The notes beneath the pieces are model-generated. The model had not been told where the DNA came from, made no database searches, and was given only the letters and a program-made list of their open reading frames with translations. Positions 8,928 through 18,260 of a stretch of DNA of 64,000 nucleotides are shown piece by piece. The DNA is from an uncultured Lachnospiraceae bacterium (GTDB lineage Bacteria; Bacillota; Clostridia; Lachnospirales; Lachnospiraceae): the NCBI GenBank assembly GCA_910589105.1, contig CAJUST010000013.1, positions 4,178 through 68,177 of the forward strand, written 5' to 3'. Both the position numbers and the translations under genes were made by a program. Position 1 is the first letter of the stretch, and each line of letters begins with the position of its first letter.

Positions 8928-10500
8928 TCAGCTTAAACTGCCGATAGCCCATACAAAAGAAGAACTGGAATCCAAATTGCTCCATACATTAAAAATAGAA
9001 AAGGAACAGCTTTTTTCTTTCCGGATTGCCAGACAGTCATTAGACGCAAGGGACAAACGGAACATTCAATATGTATATACAATCGAAGCAAATGCGGCGC
9101 AGGAAAGAAAAATAATCAGGAAATTACATAATAAAAATATTTCCTGCCAGCCCCAAACTGCATATCAGTTTCCCATTACTGGGCAGAAAACGCTTAAAAG
9201 CCGCCCGGTAATCGTTGGAAGCGGGCCGGCCGGACTGTTTTGCGCCTATATGCTTGCAGTTTCCGGCTATTCGCCGATTGTCATAGAACGCGGCAAAACA
9301 ATCCAAAAAAGACAGGAGGACGTAAGGCGTTTTTGGAATTGCGGCAGTTTAAACCCAAATTCCAACGTCCAGTTTGGAGAAGGCGGCGCAGGGACGTTTT
9401 CTGACGGAAAATTAAACACTCTGGTAAAAGACCCGGCCGGACGCGGCAGAAAAGTTTTGGAAATCTTTGTCAAACATGGCGCGCCAAAAGAGATTTGCTA
9501 TGAAGCGAAACCTCATATCGGGACAGATCGTTTAGCGGAAGTGATTCCGTCGATGCGGGAAACGATTCTTGCATCCGGCGGAGAGTTTTTATTTGAAAGC
9601 TGTCTGACAGATCTTAAGATAGAACGGCAAACAGTAAAATCAGCGCAGATAAACCGCGATACATGGATTGATACGCAGGTTTTGGCGTTGGCAATCGGGC
9701 ACAGCGCACGGGACACGTTTGAACTGTTATTCCAAAAAAAGGTCCCGATGGAAGCGAAATCATTTGCCGTCGGCCTTCGCGTGGAGCATTTACAGGAACT
9801 AATTGGCAAAGCCCAGTATGGAGATGCGTCTGCCCTGCTGCCCGCCGCATCCTATAAGGTGACTGCAAACGCCTGCGGCAGAGGGGTCTATTCCTTTTGC
9901 ATGTGCCCGGGCGGCTATGTAGTCAATGCATCTTCCGAAGAAGGCAGGCTGGCGGTCAATGGCATGAGTTTTTATAAGCGGGATAGCGTAAATGCCAACA
10001 GCGCAATTATTGTATCCGTTACGCCGCCCGATTACGGCGCCGAAGGCCCATTGTCCGGCATTGCATTTCAGCGCAGGCTTGAAGCGCAGGCGTATCAGCT
10101 TGGGGACGGGGCAATCCCACAGCAGCGTTATGGGGATTTCAAACGTGGAATCAAAAGCGTTTCTTATGGGGCGTTTCCATCTATGACGTATGGCGCATCG
10201 CAGTTTGGGGCGCTGCATACGCTGTTTCCAAAAGAAATCTACCAAGCTTTTTTAGGCGGCATGGAGCAGTTTGCCGCAAAAATTTCAGGATTTGACTGCG
10301 AAGATGCGATCCTTTCCGGCGTGGAAAGCCGCACGTCATCGCCCGTGAGAATCCCAAGAAACGAAACATTCCAAAGTGAAATTTCAGGGCTTTATCCCTG
10401 TGGGGAAGGAGCAGGGTATGCAGGCGGGATTATGTCGGCCGCCATTGACGGCATAAAAACGGCCGAGGCGATTGCCGCGGCATACCGCCCTGATAAATAA
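8914..10500 (+). CDS. FAD-dependent dehydrogenase, COG2509 family
   Basis: A 528-residue flavoprotein. The N-terminal ~95 residues form the small alpha/beta domain typical of COG2509 (IQVNQLKLPIAHTKEELE). The FAD-binding motif PVIVGSGPAGLFCAYMLA lies near residue 100, with NSNVQFGEGGAGTFSDGKLN further on and a C-terminal GLYPCGEGAGYAGGIMSAA. The family resembles geranylgeranyl reductases and other lipid or quinone flavoproteins; no activity is established. The start ATG 8914 has AAGGAGG at 8897-8903 inside the end of the preceding gene, indicating translational coupling. mutS follows 21 nt downstream. Confidence 0.85.
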   Translation: MIQVNQLKLPIAHTKEELESKLLHTLKIEKEQLFSFRIARQSLDARDKRNIQYVYTIEANAAQERKIIRKLHNKNISCQPQTAYQFPITGQKTLKSRPVIVGSGPAGLFCAYMLAVSGYSPIVIERGKTIQKRQEDVRRFWNCGSLNPNSNVQFGEGGAGTFSDGKLNTLVKDPAGRGRKVLEIFVKHGAPKEICYEAKPHIGTDRLAEVIPSMRETILASGGEFLFESCLTDLKIERQTVKSAQINRDTWIDTQVLALAIGHSARDTFELLFQKKVPMEAKSFAVGLRVEHLQELIGKAQYGDASALLPAASYKVTANACGRGVYSFCMCPGGYVVNASSEEGRLAVNGMSFYKRDSVNANSAIIVSVTPPDYGAEGPLSGIAFQRRLEAQAYQLGDGAIPQQRYGDFKRGIKSVSYGAFPSMTYGASQFGALHTLFPKEIYQAFLGGMEQFAAKISGFDCEDAILSGVESRTSSPVRIPRNETFQSEISGLYPCGEGAGYAGGIMSAAIDGIKTAEAIAAAYRPDK

Positions 10501-10521
10501 GATACGGGAGGAACGAATATT

Positions 10522-13164
10522 TTGGGCAGTTATACACCAATGATGCAGCAATATTTGGAAATCAAAAAAGAATACAGCGGATATATCCTATTTTACCGTT
10601 TAGGGGATTTCTATGAGATGTTTTTTGAAGACGCCATACAGGTTTCCAAAGAGCTTGAACTGACCCTGACTGGGAAAAACTGCGGCGTGGGGGAACGCGC
10701 CCCTATGTGCGGCGTGCCGTATCATTCCGTGGAAGGGTATTTGAATAAATTAGTCAAACGCGGTTATAAAATTGCTGTCTGTGAACAAGTGGAAGACCCG
10801 AAGGCGGCGAAAGGCATTGTCAAACGGGAAGTGATCCGGATCGTCACCCCCGGAACGAACACGGACACACAGGCGTTAGAAGAAACGAGAAATAATTATA
10901 TTATGTGCATTGTCTATCTTGCGGATAAGTATGGGGTTTCGATTGCAGATGTAAGCACGGGGGACTATTATGTCACGGAAGTGGATACGGAACGTAAACT
11001 GTTAGATGAAATGAACAAATACAATCCGGCGGAACTGATTTGCAACGAAGCGTTTTTTATGAGCGGCATAGATTTAGACGACATTAAAAACCGCTTAAAT
11101 GTCTGCGTCAGCGCATTGGAATCATGGTATTTTGGCGAAGACACAGCGGTTACGGCATTGAAAGAACATTTTAAAATCCAAAATTTAGCTGGAATTGGAT
11201 TAGAGGATTTTGCCTGCGGCAGCATTGCGGCGGGCGCCCTGTTAAAATATCTCTATGAGACGCAGAAAAATTCACTTTCCCATATGTCGGCAATCCACCC
11301 ATATGTCACTGGGAAATTTATGGTTCTCGACAGCTCGACTAGGCGGAATTTAGAGCTGACGGAGACGTTAAGGGAAAAATCCAAACGCGGCTCCCTGCTC
11401 TGGGTGTTGGATAAGACAAAGACAGCGATGGGCGCGCGGATGATGCGTTCCTTTTTGGAACAGCCGTTAATTGAAAAATCGGAAATTTCAAAACGCCTTG
11501 ACGCTGTGGAAGAACTAAAAGAACATATGATTACAAGGGAAGAACTGCGGGAATACTTGAATGCAGTATATGATTTGGAACGCCTGATTACGCGGATTGC
11601 CTGCCAGACGGCAAATCCTAAAGACTTATTGGCGTTAAAAAATTCCATTCAAATGCTTCCGCCGGTAAAAAGCCTTCTGTCAGAGTTTTCGTGTGAAATG
11701 CTTTTAGAGATTACAGAAGAAATTGATCCGTTAGAAGATATTTTCGATTTGATTTCTTCCGGAATTGACGAAGATGCGCCGATCTTAGTGCATGACGGCG
11801 GCATTATTAAATCCGGCTACGATGAGGAAGTCGATCGTTTAAAACGGGCAAGAACGGAAAGCAAAACATGGTTAGCGCAGCTAGAGGCGGCCGAGCGTGA
11901 GAATACCGGAATTAAAAACCTGAAAATCAAATATAACAAGGTGTTCGGCTATTATTTGGAGGTGACGAACTCCTATAAACATCTCGTGCCGGATTCCTAT
12001 ACGAGAAAACAGACCCTTGCAAATGCAGAACGGTATATTACGCCGAAATTAAAGGAATTAGAAGACGACATCTTAGGCGCGGAAGATAAATTGACCGTTT
12101 TAGAGTACGAACTGTTCCGCAGGATACGCGAAACAATCGCGGCGGAGGTCGTCCGCATCCAAAAGACAGCAAAAGCCATAGCAGGGTTAGACGTATTTGC
12201 CTCCTTTGCCTGCGTCGCGGAACAAAACCAGTTCTGCCGCCCGAAATTAAACCATAAAGGGACAATCGACATTAAAGGCGGCAGGCATCCTGTTGTTGAA
12301 AAAATGATACAAAATGAGATGTTCATTAAAAACGACACATTTTTAGATAACGGACGGCAGAGAATTTCCATTATTACAGGACCGAATATGGCGGGGAAAT
12401 CCACTTATATGCGGCAAACGGCGCTAATCGTGTTAATGGCGCAGATTGGAAGCTTCATTCCTGCGGATTCCGCCAATATCGGCATTGTGGACAGGATATT
12501 TACGAGAGTCGGGGCTTCTGACGATCTTGCCAGCGGGCAGAGCACGTTTATGGTCGAGATGACTGAAGTCGCCAATATTTTACGGAATGCGACTTCCAAT
12601 TCGCTTTTGATTTTAGATGAAATTGGCCGTGGGACAAGCACGTTTGACGGACTTAGCATTGCATGGGCAGTCGTAGAGCATATCAGCAATCCGAAACTGC
12701 TTGGCGCAAAGACGCTGTTTGCGACGCATTACCATGAATTGACGGAACTTGAAGGCAAATTAGACAACGTAAGCAATTACTGCATTGCCGTCAAAGAAAA
12801 GGGAGACGACGTTGTGTTCCTGCGGAAAATCGTTAAGGGCGGAGCCGATAAAAGCTATGGGATTCAGGTGGCGAAATTAGCCGGGCTGCCGGAATCCGTA
12901 TTGGCCCGCGCAAAGGAGATTGTCAATGAACTAAGCGATCTGGATCTTTCCGACATTGCCAAAAACATTCAGGTAGGCGCGCCGGCCAAAAAGAAAAAAA
13001 CCGTTTTAGATGAAGTGGATTTAACGCAGATGTCGTTGTTTGACACTGTAAAAGACGATGACATTATAGCGGAAATACGGGAACTGGATATTGGGAATTT
13101 AACGCCAATTGAAGCGATGAATAAATTGTTTGAGTTACAAAATAAAATCAAAAACCGTTGGTAA
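10522..13164 (+). CDS. mutS: DNA mismatch recognition ATPase MutS
   Basis: An 880-residue MutS. The mismatch-reading N-terminal domain shows the Phe-X-Glu site in LGDFYEMFFEDA. The connector, core and clamp domains follow in the usual order. The ATPase has Walker A GPNMAGKST near residue 620, then STFMVEMTEVANIL, Walker B LLILDEIGRGTSTFDG and the ATHYHELTELE helix. It binds mispairs and recruits MutL, encoded 15 nt downstream. The start is TTG 10522 after GGGAGGA; an in-frame ATG six codons later (MMQQYLEIK) is the alternative. Length is normal for Firmicutes. Confidence 0.97.
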   Translation: MGSYTPMMQQYLEIKKEYSGYILFYRLGDFYEMFFEDAIQVSKELELTLTGKNCGVGERAPMCGVPYHSVEGYLNKLVKRGYKIAVCEQVEDPKAAKGIVKREVIRIVTPGTNTDTQALEETRNNYIMCIVYLADKYGVSIADVSTGDYYVTEVDTERKLLDEMNKYNPAELICNEAFFMSGIDLDDIKNRLNVCVSALESWYFGEDTAVTALKEHFKIQNLAGIGLEDFACGSIAAGALLKYLYETQKNSLSHMSAIHPYVTGKFMVLDSSTRRNLELTETLREKSKRGSLLWVLDKTKTAMGARMMRSFLEQPLIEKSEISKRLDAVEELKEHMITREELREYLNAVYDLERLITRIACQTANPKDLLALKNSIQMLPPVKSLLSEFSCEMLLEITEEIDPLEDIFDLISSGIDEDAPILVHDGGIIKSGYDEEVDRLKRARTESKTWLAQLEAAERENTGIKNLKIKYNKVFGYYLEVTNSYKHLVPDSYTRKQTLANAERYITPKLKELEDDILGAEDKLTVLEYELFRRIRETIAAEVVRIQKTAKAIAGLDVFASFACVAEQNQFCRPKLNHKGTIDIKGGRHPVVEKMIQNEMFIKNDTFLDNGRQRISIITGPNMAGKSTYMRQTALIVLMAQIGSFIPADSANIGIVDRIFTRVGASDDLASGQSTFMVEMTEVANILRNATSNSLLILDEIGRGTSTFDGLSIAWAVVEHISNPKLLGAKTLFATHYHELTELEGKLDNVSNYCIAVKEKGDDVVFLRKIVKGGADKSYGIQVAKLAGLPESVLARAKEIVNELSDLDLSDIAKNIQVGAPAKKKKTVLDEVDLTQMSLFDTVKDDDIIAEIRELDIGNLTPIEAMNKLFELQNKIKNRW

Positions 13165-13179
13165 AGGCAGGGGAGGCAT

Positions 13180-15228
13180 ATGGCAGAAATAGCGCTGCTA
13201 AGTCAGGAAACGATTGATAAAATAGCGGCGGGGGAAGTAATAGAGCGTCCTTCTTCCGTCGTGAAAGAACTGGTGGAAAATGCCATTGATGCAAACGCAA
13301 CCGCTATTACAGTCGAGATTAAAGACGGCGGCCTGTCCTTGATCCGGATTACGGACAATGGATGCGGCATTGAAAAATCTCAGACCGCGCTTGCGTTTTT
13401 AAGGCATTCCACAAGCAAGATTACATCTGTCGAAGATTTGTTAAACGTTTCTTCCCTTGGATTTCGGGGTGAGGCGCTTTCCAGCATTGCGGCTGTGGCG
13501 CAGGTGGAGCTGATTACAAAGACGGCAGGGGAGTTGACAGGGGCGCGGTATGTCATAGAAGGCTCCGTGGAAAAGGAACGGGAAGAAATCGGCGCGCCGG
13601 ACGGGACGACATTCCTTGTGCGGAATTTATTTTACAATACGCCTGCCAGACGCAAGTTTTTAAAAACGGCGCAGACGGAAGCGGGATATATCCATACCAT
13701 GGTAGAGCGCCTTGCATTGTCAAGGCCGGATATTTCCTTTAAGTTTATGGCAAATAACCAGATGAAACTGCATACATCGGGCAATTCCAGCGTAAAAGAC
13801 GTGATTTTCCAGATTTACGGACGGGAGATGACGGCTTCCCTGATTAAGATGGAAGAACAAAATGAGCTGTTTTCCGTAACAGGCTATATCGGAAACCCGT
13901 CTGTTTCAAAGGGAAACCGGAACTTTGAAAATTATTTTATTAATAGCCGCTACATTAAAAGCTCCCTGATTTCCCAGAGCATGGAGGCGGCTTATAAAAA
14001 CTTCCTTATGCAAAGGCAGTATCCGTTTTGCGCGCTCTATTTTCAATTTGACGGGCAAATGTTAGACGTAAATGCGCATCCGTCCAAAATGGAATTGCGT
14101 TTTACGAATCAGGAAGGCATTTATCAGGCTCTTTATGACTGCATACGGGATAAATTAATGCAAAAAGACCATATTAAATCTGTAACAGTAGGAAAACCGG
14201 AAGAACAAAAACCCGTAAAGCCAAAAAAAGCTGCTCCGGAACCATTTGAGAAAAACCGTCTGGCGCAGGTTCTGGCAGACGTAAGAAAAGACTCACCTTA
14301 TGAACCAAAGTATCCAGCCCACCAGACAACTTCTATCGATATTTCAGGCAGACAGACAGTCCAAAAGGATTGTTCAGGCGAACAGGAAATTTCGATGGAT
14401 GCATCAAGCGGACAGACAGTTCAAGCGGATTTTTCCATTCGTCAGACTTCTATGGATGCATTGGGCAAACAGGGAATTTCCATGGACACGTCAGGCGGAC
14501 AAACGCCAATGGATGCTTCAAACGGACAGAAAAATCCGGCGGATACTGCCAATGGACAGAAAAATCCGATGGAAACCGCAGGAGAACAGCCGCAGTTTGT
14601 TCAAGAGGAAATCGTTTATCAGGGTAAATTTTTGTCGGAACAGGCAAAACAGTTCCATACGGTGCTTGGGCAGTTGTTTGGGACATACTGGCTGGTGGAA
14701 TATAAAGAAGCATTGTTTATTATTGACCAGCATGCCGCGCATGAAAAAGTTCTGTACGAAAAAACAGTGCGTTCCTTAAAAAACAAAGAATACACGTCTC
14801 AGCTCCTTTCCCCTCCGATTATCCTGACCTTGGATTTGGCGCAGCAGCAGGCGTTTTTAAGGTATCAGGAGCAGCTTTCCATGCTGGGGTTTGAGATTGA
14901 GCCGTTTGGGGGAAAGGAATACTCTGTCTGCGGCGTTCCGGCGAACTTGTTCCATCTGGACGCAAAGCAGGTTTTATTGGAAATATTAGACACGGCAAAA
15001 GAGCAAAAAACAGCGATGGCGCCGGAGCTTGTATTGGAAAAAATTGCATCGATGTCTTGTAAGGCGGCTGTCAAAGGCAGCCATGCGATGAGCCTGATAG
15101 AGGCAAAAGCCCTTATTGCAGAGCTTTTAGAGCTGGAAAACCCTTATTTTTGCCCGCATGGAAGACCGACGATAATTTCCATAGGCAAACAGGAACTCGA
15201 AAAAAAATTTAAAAGGATTATCACATGA
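13180..15228 (+). CDS. mutL: DNA mismatch repair protein MutL
   Basis: A 682-residue MutL. The GHKL ATPase shows motif I ELVENAIDANAT, then ITDNGCGI and STSKI, and GFRGEALSSIAAV; the transducer domain shows VNAHPSKMELRF. The C-terminal dimerisation/endonuclease domain has DQHAAHEKVLYE, SCKAAVKGSHAM and CPHGRPT, consistent with the metal-dependent nicking endonuclease of MutL from non-E. coli bacteria. The connecting linker (about residues 385-470) is a degenerate repeat tract described separately. The ATG at 13180 follows GGGGAGG. The stop overlaps miaA by 4 nt (ATGA). Confidence 0.97.
   Translation: MAEIALLSQETIDKIAAGEVIERPSSVVKELVENAIDANATAITVEIKDGGLSLIRITDNGCGIEKSQTALAFLRHSTSKITSVEDLLNVSSLGFRGEALSSIAAVAQVELITKTAGELTGARYVIEGSVEKEREEIGAPDGTTFLVRNLFYNTPARRKFLKTAQTEAGYIHTMVERLALSRPDISFKFMANNQMKLHTSGNSSVKDVIFQIYGREMTASLIKMEEQNELFSVTGYIGNPSVSKGNRNFENYFINSRYIKSSLISQSMEAAYKNFLMQRQYPFCALYFQFDGQMLDVNAHPSKMELRFTNQEGIYQALYDCIRDKLMQKDHIKSVTVGKPEEQKPVKPKKAAPEPFEKNRLAQVLADVRKDSPYEPKYPAHQTTSIDISGRQTVQKDCSGEQEISMDASSGQTVQADFSIRQTSMDALGKQGISMDTSGGQTPMDASNGQKNPADTANGQKNPMETAGEQPQFVQEEIVYQGKFLSEQAKQFHTVLGQLFGTYWLVEYKEALFIIDQHAAHEKVLYEKTVRSLKNKEYTSQLLSPPIILTLDLAQQQAFLRYQEQLSMLGFEIEPFGGKEYSVCGVPANLFHLDAKQVLLEILDTAKEQKTAMAPELVLEKIASMSCKAAVKGSHAMSLIEAKALIAELLELENPYFCPHGRPTIISIGKQELEKKFKRIIT
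14330..14600 (+). repeat. Degenerate repeat tract in the MutL linker
   Basis: Imperfect copies of an approximately 9-11 codon unit built around (S/T)MDASGGQT and NGQKNP. The two NGQKNP copies are nearly identical in DNA (aatggacagaaaaatccg). The tract lies in the flexible linker, so size changes should be tolerated. It also lacks stops in other frames, which produces long spurious reading frames there. Confidence 0.8.
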
Positions 15229-16184
15229 AAAAACCTCCACTTATTATTCTTGCGGGGCCGACTGCATCTGGGAAAACCAGTTTATCCGTAAAGCTTGCGC
15301 AAAAAATCGGCGGTTCCATTCTTTCTGCGGATTCCATGCAGGTTTACCGCCATATGGATATAGGTTCCGCGAAAATTATGCCAAATGAAATGCGCGGCGT
15401 GCCGCATTATTTAATTGATGAGTGCGAACCGGAAGAAGAATTTAATATTGTCCGGTTCCAAACGCTGGCAAAAAAATATATGACAGAAATTTATAAAAAA
15501 GGCAGAATACCGATTCTTGTGGGAGGGACAGGCTTTTACATACAATCTGTGCTCTATGACGTGGATTTTTCCAAAGAAGCGGGAAACGGCGCCATACGAA
15601 AAGAATTGGAACGGTTTGCGGCAGAAAACGGGTGTATGGCGCTGCATCAAAAGCTAATGGAAGTTGACAGAATTTCTTCAGAAACGATACATCCGAACAA
15701 TGTAAAACGTGTGATACGGGCGTTGGAATTTTACCGGCAGAATGGATATCCGATTTCAGAGCATAACGAAAAAGAACGGCAGAAAAAATCCCCTTATCAA
15801 TTTGCTTATTTTGTATTGACGGAAGACCGCAGGCGTTTGTACGAAAGGATTGAACTCCGCGTAGACCAAATGCTTCAAAACGGGCTGTTAGAAGAAGTGA
15901 AAGCGTTAAAGGCGAGGGGATGCCAAAAAGGCATGGTTTCCATGCAGGGATTGGGCTATAAAGAGTTTCTTTCCTATTTGGACGGGGAACTGACGTTTGA
16001 AGAAGCGAAAGATTTGCTAAAAAGGGATACCAGACATTTTGCTAAGAGGCAGATTACATGGTTTAAACGGGAGCGGGACGTAATCTGGCTTGAAAAGGAA
16101 CGGTATGATCATCAGGAAACCGCTATTTTAGACAAGATGATTTCGGTATTGGAAGAAAAGGGGATTGCGCATGAATTACAGTGA
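15225..16184 (+). CDS. miaA: tRNA dimethylallyltransferase MiaA
   Basis: A 319-residue enzyme that transfers a dimethylallyl group to A37 of tRNAs reading UNN codons. The P-loop ILAGPTASGKTSLSVKLA is at the N-terminus; DSMQVYRHMDIGSAK, GGTGFYIQSVLYD, the Asp/Arg-rich RDTRHFAKRQITWF helix and SMQGLGYKE are all family hallmarks. The start ATG overlaps the mutL stop (ATGA), giving coupled translation. The mutS-mutL-miaA order is the classical Firmicute arrangement. Confidence 0.96.
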   Translation: MKKPPLIILAGPTASGKTSLSVKLAQKIGGSILSADSMQVYRHMDIGSAKIMPNEMRGVPHYLIDECEPEEEFNIVRFQTLAKKYMTEIYKKGRIPILVGGTGFYIQSVLYDVDFSKEAGNGAIRKELERFAAENGCMALHQKLMEVDRISSETIHPNNVKRVIRALEFYRQNGYPISEHNEKERQKKSPYQFAYFVLTEDRRRLYERIELRVDQMLQNGLLEEVKALKARGCQKGMVSMQGLGYKEFLSYLDGELTFEEAKDLLKRDTRHFAKRQITWFKRERDVIWLEKERYDHQETAILDKMISVLEEKGIAHELQ

Positions 16185-17475
16185 ACAGTTATGGAAACAA
16201 TACAAAAGCCTTGGAATCAGCAGGGAAGTGTTTGAATTTGGCAGCAGGATAGAAGATGAGCTTAAGCCGCGGTTTGAAGAATTTGACCGCACAGAAGAAT
16301 ATAACCAGTTAAAAGTGCTGCGCGCCATGCAAAAATGCAGAGTTTCTGCAGAATGTTTTCATAGCTCAAACGGATATGGTTATAATGATTTAGGGAGGGA
16401 GACATTAGAGGCCGTTTACGCGGAATGTTTCCATGGAGAAGACGCCCTTGTGCGTCCCCAGATTACTTGCGGCACACATGCGCTTTCCCTTGCGCTTTTT
16501 TCAAATTTAAGGCCGGGAGATGAATTATTGTCTCCTGTGGGCAAACCCTATGACACATTAGAAGAAGTCATCGGCATACGCCCGTCGAAAGGATCTTTGG
16601 CGGAATACGGCATATCCTACCGTCAGGCAGATTTAAAGAAAGATGGAAGTTTTGACTGGGAAGGCATAAAACATGCAATCCATGAAAAGACAAAACTTGT
16701 CACAATCCAGCGTTCGAAAGGCTATGCGGCAAGGCCGACGCTTTCCGTGGAAAGAATCGGGGAACTGATTGCGTTTATCAAAAAAATAAAGCCGGACATC
16801 ATTTGTATGGTGGATAATTGTTACGGGGAATTTGTCGAAGAACGGGAGCCGTTAGAAGCCGGCGCGGATTTGATTGTCGGTTCTTTGATAAAAAATCCCG
16901 GAGGAGGGCTTGCTCCTGTGGGCGGCTATCTTGCAGGAAAGAAAGAATGCGTCGAGCAGGCGGCATACCGCCTGACTTCTCCCGGCCTTGGAAAAGAGGT
17001 CGGAGCTTCCCTTGGCGTAATGCAGCCGTTTTACCAAGGATTGTTCCTTGCCCCGGCAGTGGTAAACGGCGCCTTAAAAGGGGCGGTGTTTGCCGCAAAT
17101 GTCTATGAAAGGCTGGGATTTGGCGTTTTGCCAAACGGGACGGAAAGCAGACATGACATTATCCAGTCTGTGACATTTCAAAATCCCGATGCAATGAAGG
17201 CTTTTTGCAAGGGCATACAGGCGGCGGCTCCAGTAGATTCCTATGTCTCGCCTGAACCGTGGGCAATGCCTGGCTATGACAGCGACGTGATTATGGCGGC
17301 GGGGGCATTTGTTCAGGGTTCTTCGATTGAACTTAGCGCCGACGGGCCTTTAAAGCCGCCCTATTCCGTTTTTTTCCAAGGCGGGCTGACGTGGAGCCAT
17401 GCGAAATTTGGCATTTTCATGTCTCTGCAAAAACTTTATGAGCAAAAACTTGTTAATAGGGATTTAATATGTTAG
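16171..17475 (+). CDS. Methionine gamma-lyase family PLP enzyme (COG4100)
   Basis: A 434-residue fold-type I PLP enzyme of the family often annotated 'aluminum resistance protein' or methionine gamma-lyase-like. PLP site features are ITCGTHALSLALF (phosphate loop), CMVDNCYGEFVE with the cofactor Asp, and the Schiff-base Lys in VGSLIKNPGGGLAPVGGYLAG. The family regularly lies downstream of miaA in Clostridia. Real substrates are unproven; a C-S lyase on methionine or cysteine conjugates is plausible. The start ATG 16171 has AAGGGGA at 16158-16164 and overlaps the end of miaA by 14 nt. Confidence 0.87.
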   Translation: MNYSEQLWKQYKSLGISREVFEFGSRIEDELKPRFEEFDRTEEYNQLKVLRAMQKCRVSAECFHSSNGYGYNDLGRETLEAVYAECFHGEDALVRPQITCGTHALSLALFSNLRPGDELLSPVGKPYDTLEEVIGIRPSKGSLAEYGISYRQADLKKDGSFDWEGIKHAIHEKTKLVTIQRSKGYAARPTLSVERIGELIAFIKKIKPDIICMVDNCYGEFVEEREPLEAGADLIVGSLIKNPGGGLAPVGGYLAGKKECVEQAAYRLTSPGLGKEVGASLGVMQPFYQGLFLAPAVVNGALKGAVFAANVYERLGFGVLPNGTESRHDIIQSVTFQNPDAMKAFCKGIQAAAPVDSYVSPEPWAMPGYDSDVIMAAGAFVQGSSIELSADGPLKPPYSVFFQGGLTWSHAKFGIFMSLQKLYEQKLVNRDLIC

Positions 17476-17478
17476 AAT
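17450..17478 (+). promoter_or_regulatory. Promoter for radC and perhaps the mre/min operon
   Basis: TTGTTA (17450-17455), 17 nt, then TAGAAT (17473-17478) with TG at 17470-17471 (extended -10). It overlaps the last codons of the PLP-enzyme gene and precedes the radC ATG by 62 nt. Confidence 0.6.
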
Positions 17479-17540
17479 AATGTGAATGGATTTGGAAATC
17501 ATTGTCTATTCTTACAGGTAGAGAGTAGAAAGGATCTTCC

Positions 17541-18233
17541 ATGAACAATCATTTAACGGTAAAAGAATTGCCAGAATCCGAAAAACCCTATGAAAAATGC
17601 CTGCGTTATGGCGCGCAGCATCTTTCCGATGCGGAACTTTTGGCCGTCATTATACGGACAGGGACTTGCGGCAGGCAGTCGGTAGACCTTGCAAAAGATA
17701 TTTTAAACTGCAAAGAAAAGAGCCTGATTAACCTTCATTATCTAAGCATAAAGGAGCTGACCGCCATTTCAGGGATTGGAGCCGTAAAGGCTGTCCAGCT
17801 AAAATGCGTGGCGGAAATTACCAAACGCATGGCGAAGGCAGTAAGACGGCAGGGCGTTTCGCTTAGGGATGCTTCTTCCGTCGCCGCATACTATATGGAA
17901 GAATTACGTCATGAGGACAGGGAAAAGCTTTTGCTTTGCATGTTTGATTCCCAATGTGTATTGCTGGGGGAGGAAATCATCTCTGTCGGGACGGTCAACG
18001 CCTCCATCGTCTCTCCAAGAGAGATTTTTCAAAAGGCATTTTCCTATCAGGCCGTCCATATTATCCTTATGCACAACCATCCCAGCGGGATGCCAGAGCC
18101 CAGCGTACAGGATAAACTTGTGACAAAGAGGATACGGGAATGCGGCAGTCTGATGGGCATTCATTTATCGGATCATATTATTATAGGTGATAACAAATAT
18201 TTTAGCTTTAAGGAGGAAAATCTGCTAGGCTGA
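17541..18233 (+). CDS. radC: RadC/JAB-domain protein
   Basis: A 230-residue protein with an N-terminal helix-hairpin-helix region (LTAISGIGAVKAVQLKCVAE) and a JAMM metallo-isopeptidase-like domain. The zinc motif is in LMHNHPSGMPEPSVQDKLVT, and the family ending HLSDHIIIGDNKYFSF is present. It is historically called a DNA repair protein, but the enzymatic role is unresolved. The ATG at 17541 follows AAAGGA. It lies directly upstream of mreB, as in many Gram-positive genomes. Confidence 0.92.
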   Translation: MNNHLTVKELPESEKPYEKCLRYGAQHLSDAELLAVIIRTGTCGRQSVDLAKDILNCKEKSLINLHYLSIKELTAISGIGAVKAVQLKCVAEITKRMAKAVRRQGVSLRDASSVAAYYMEELRHEDREKLLLCMFDSQCVLLGEEIISVGTVNASIVSPREIFQKAFSYQAVHIILMHNHPSGMPEPSVQDKLVTKRIRECGSLMGIHLSDHIIIGDNKYFSFKEENLLG

Positions 18234-18260
18234 CCCATGCAGATTGAAGGGAGAACTACA

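Noticed and set aside
14300..14779. Overlapping frames inside mutL
   Set aside because: Low stop density of the linker repeat; mutL frame is the one with conserved domains on both sides.
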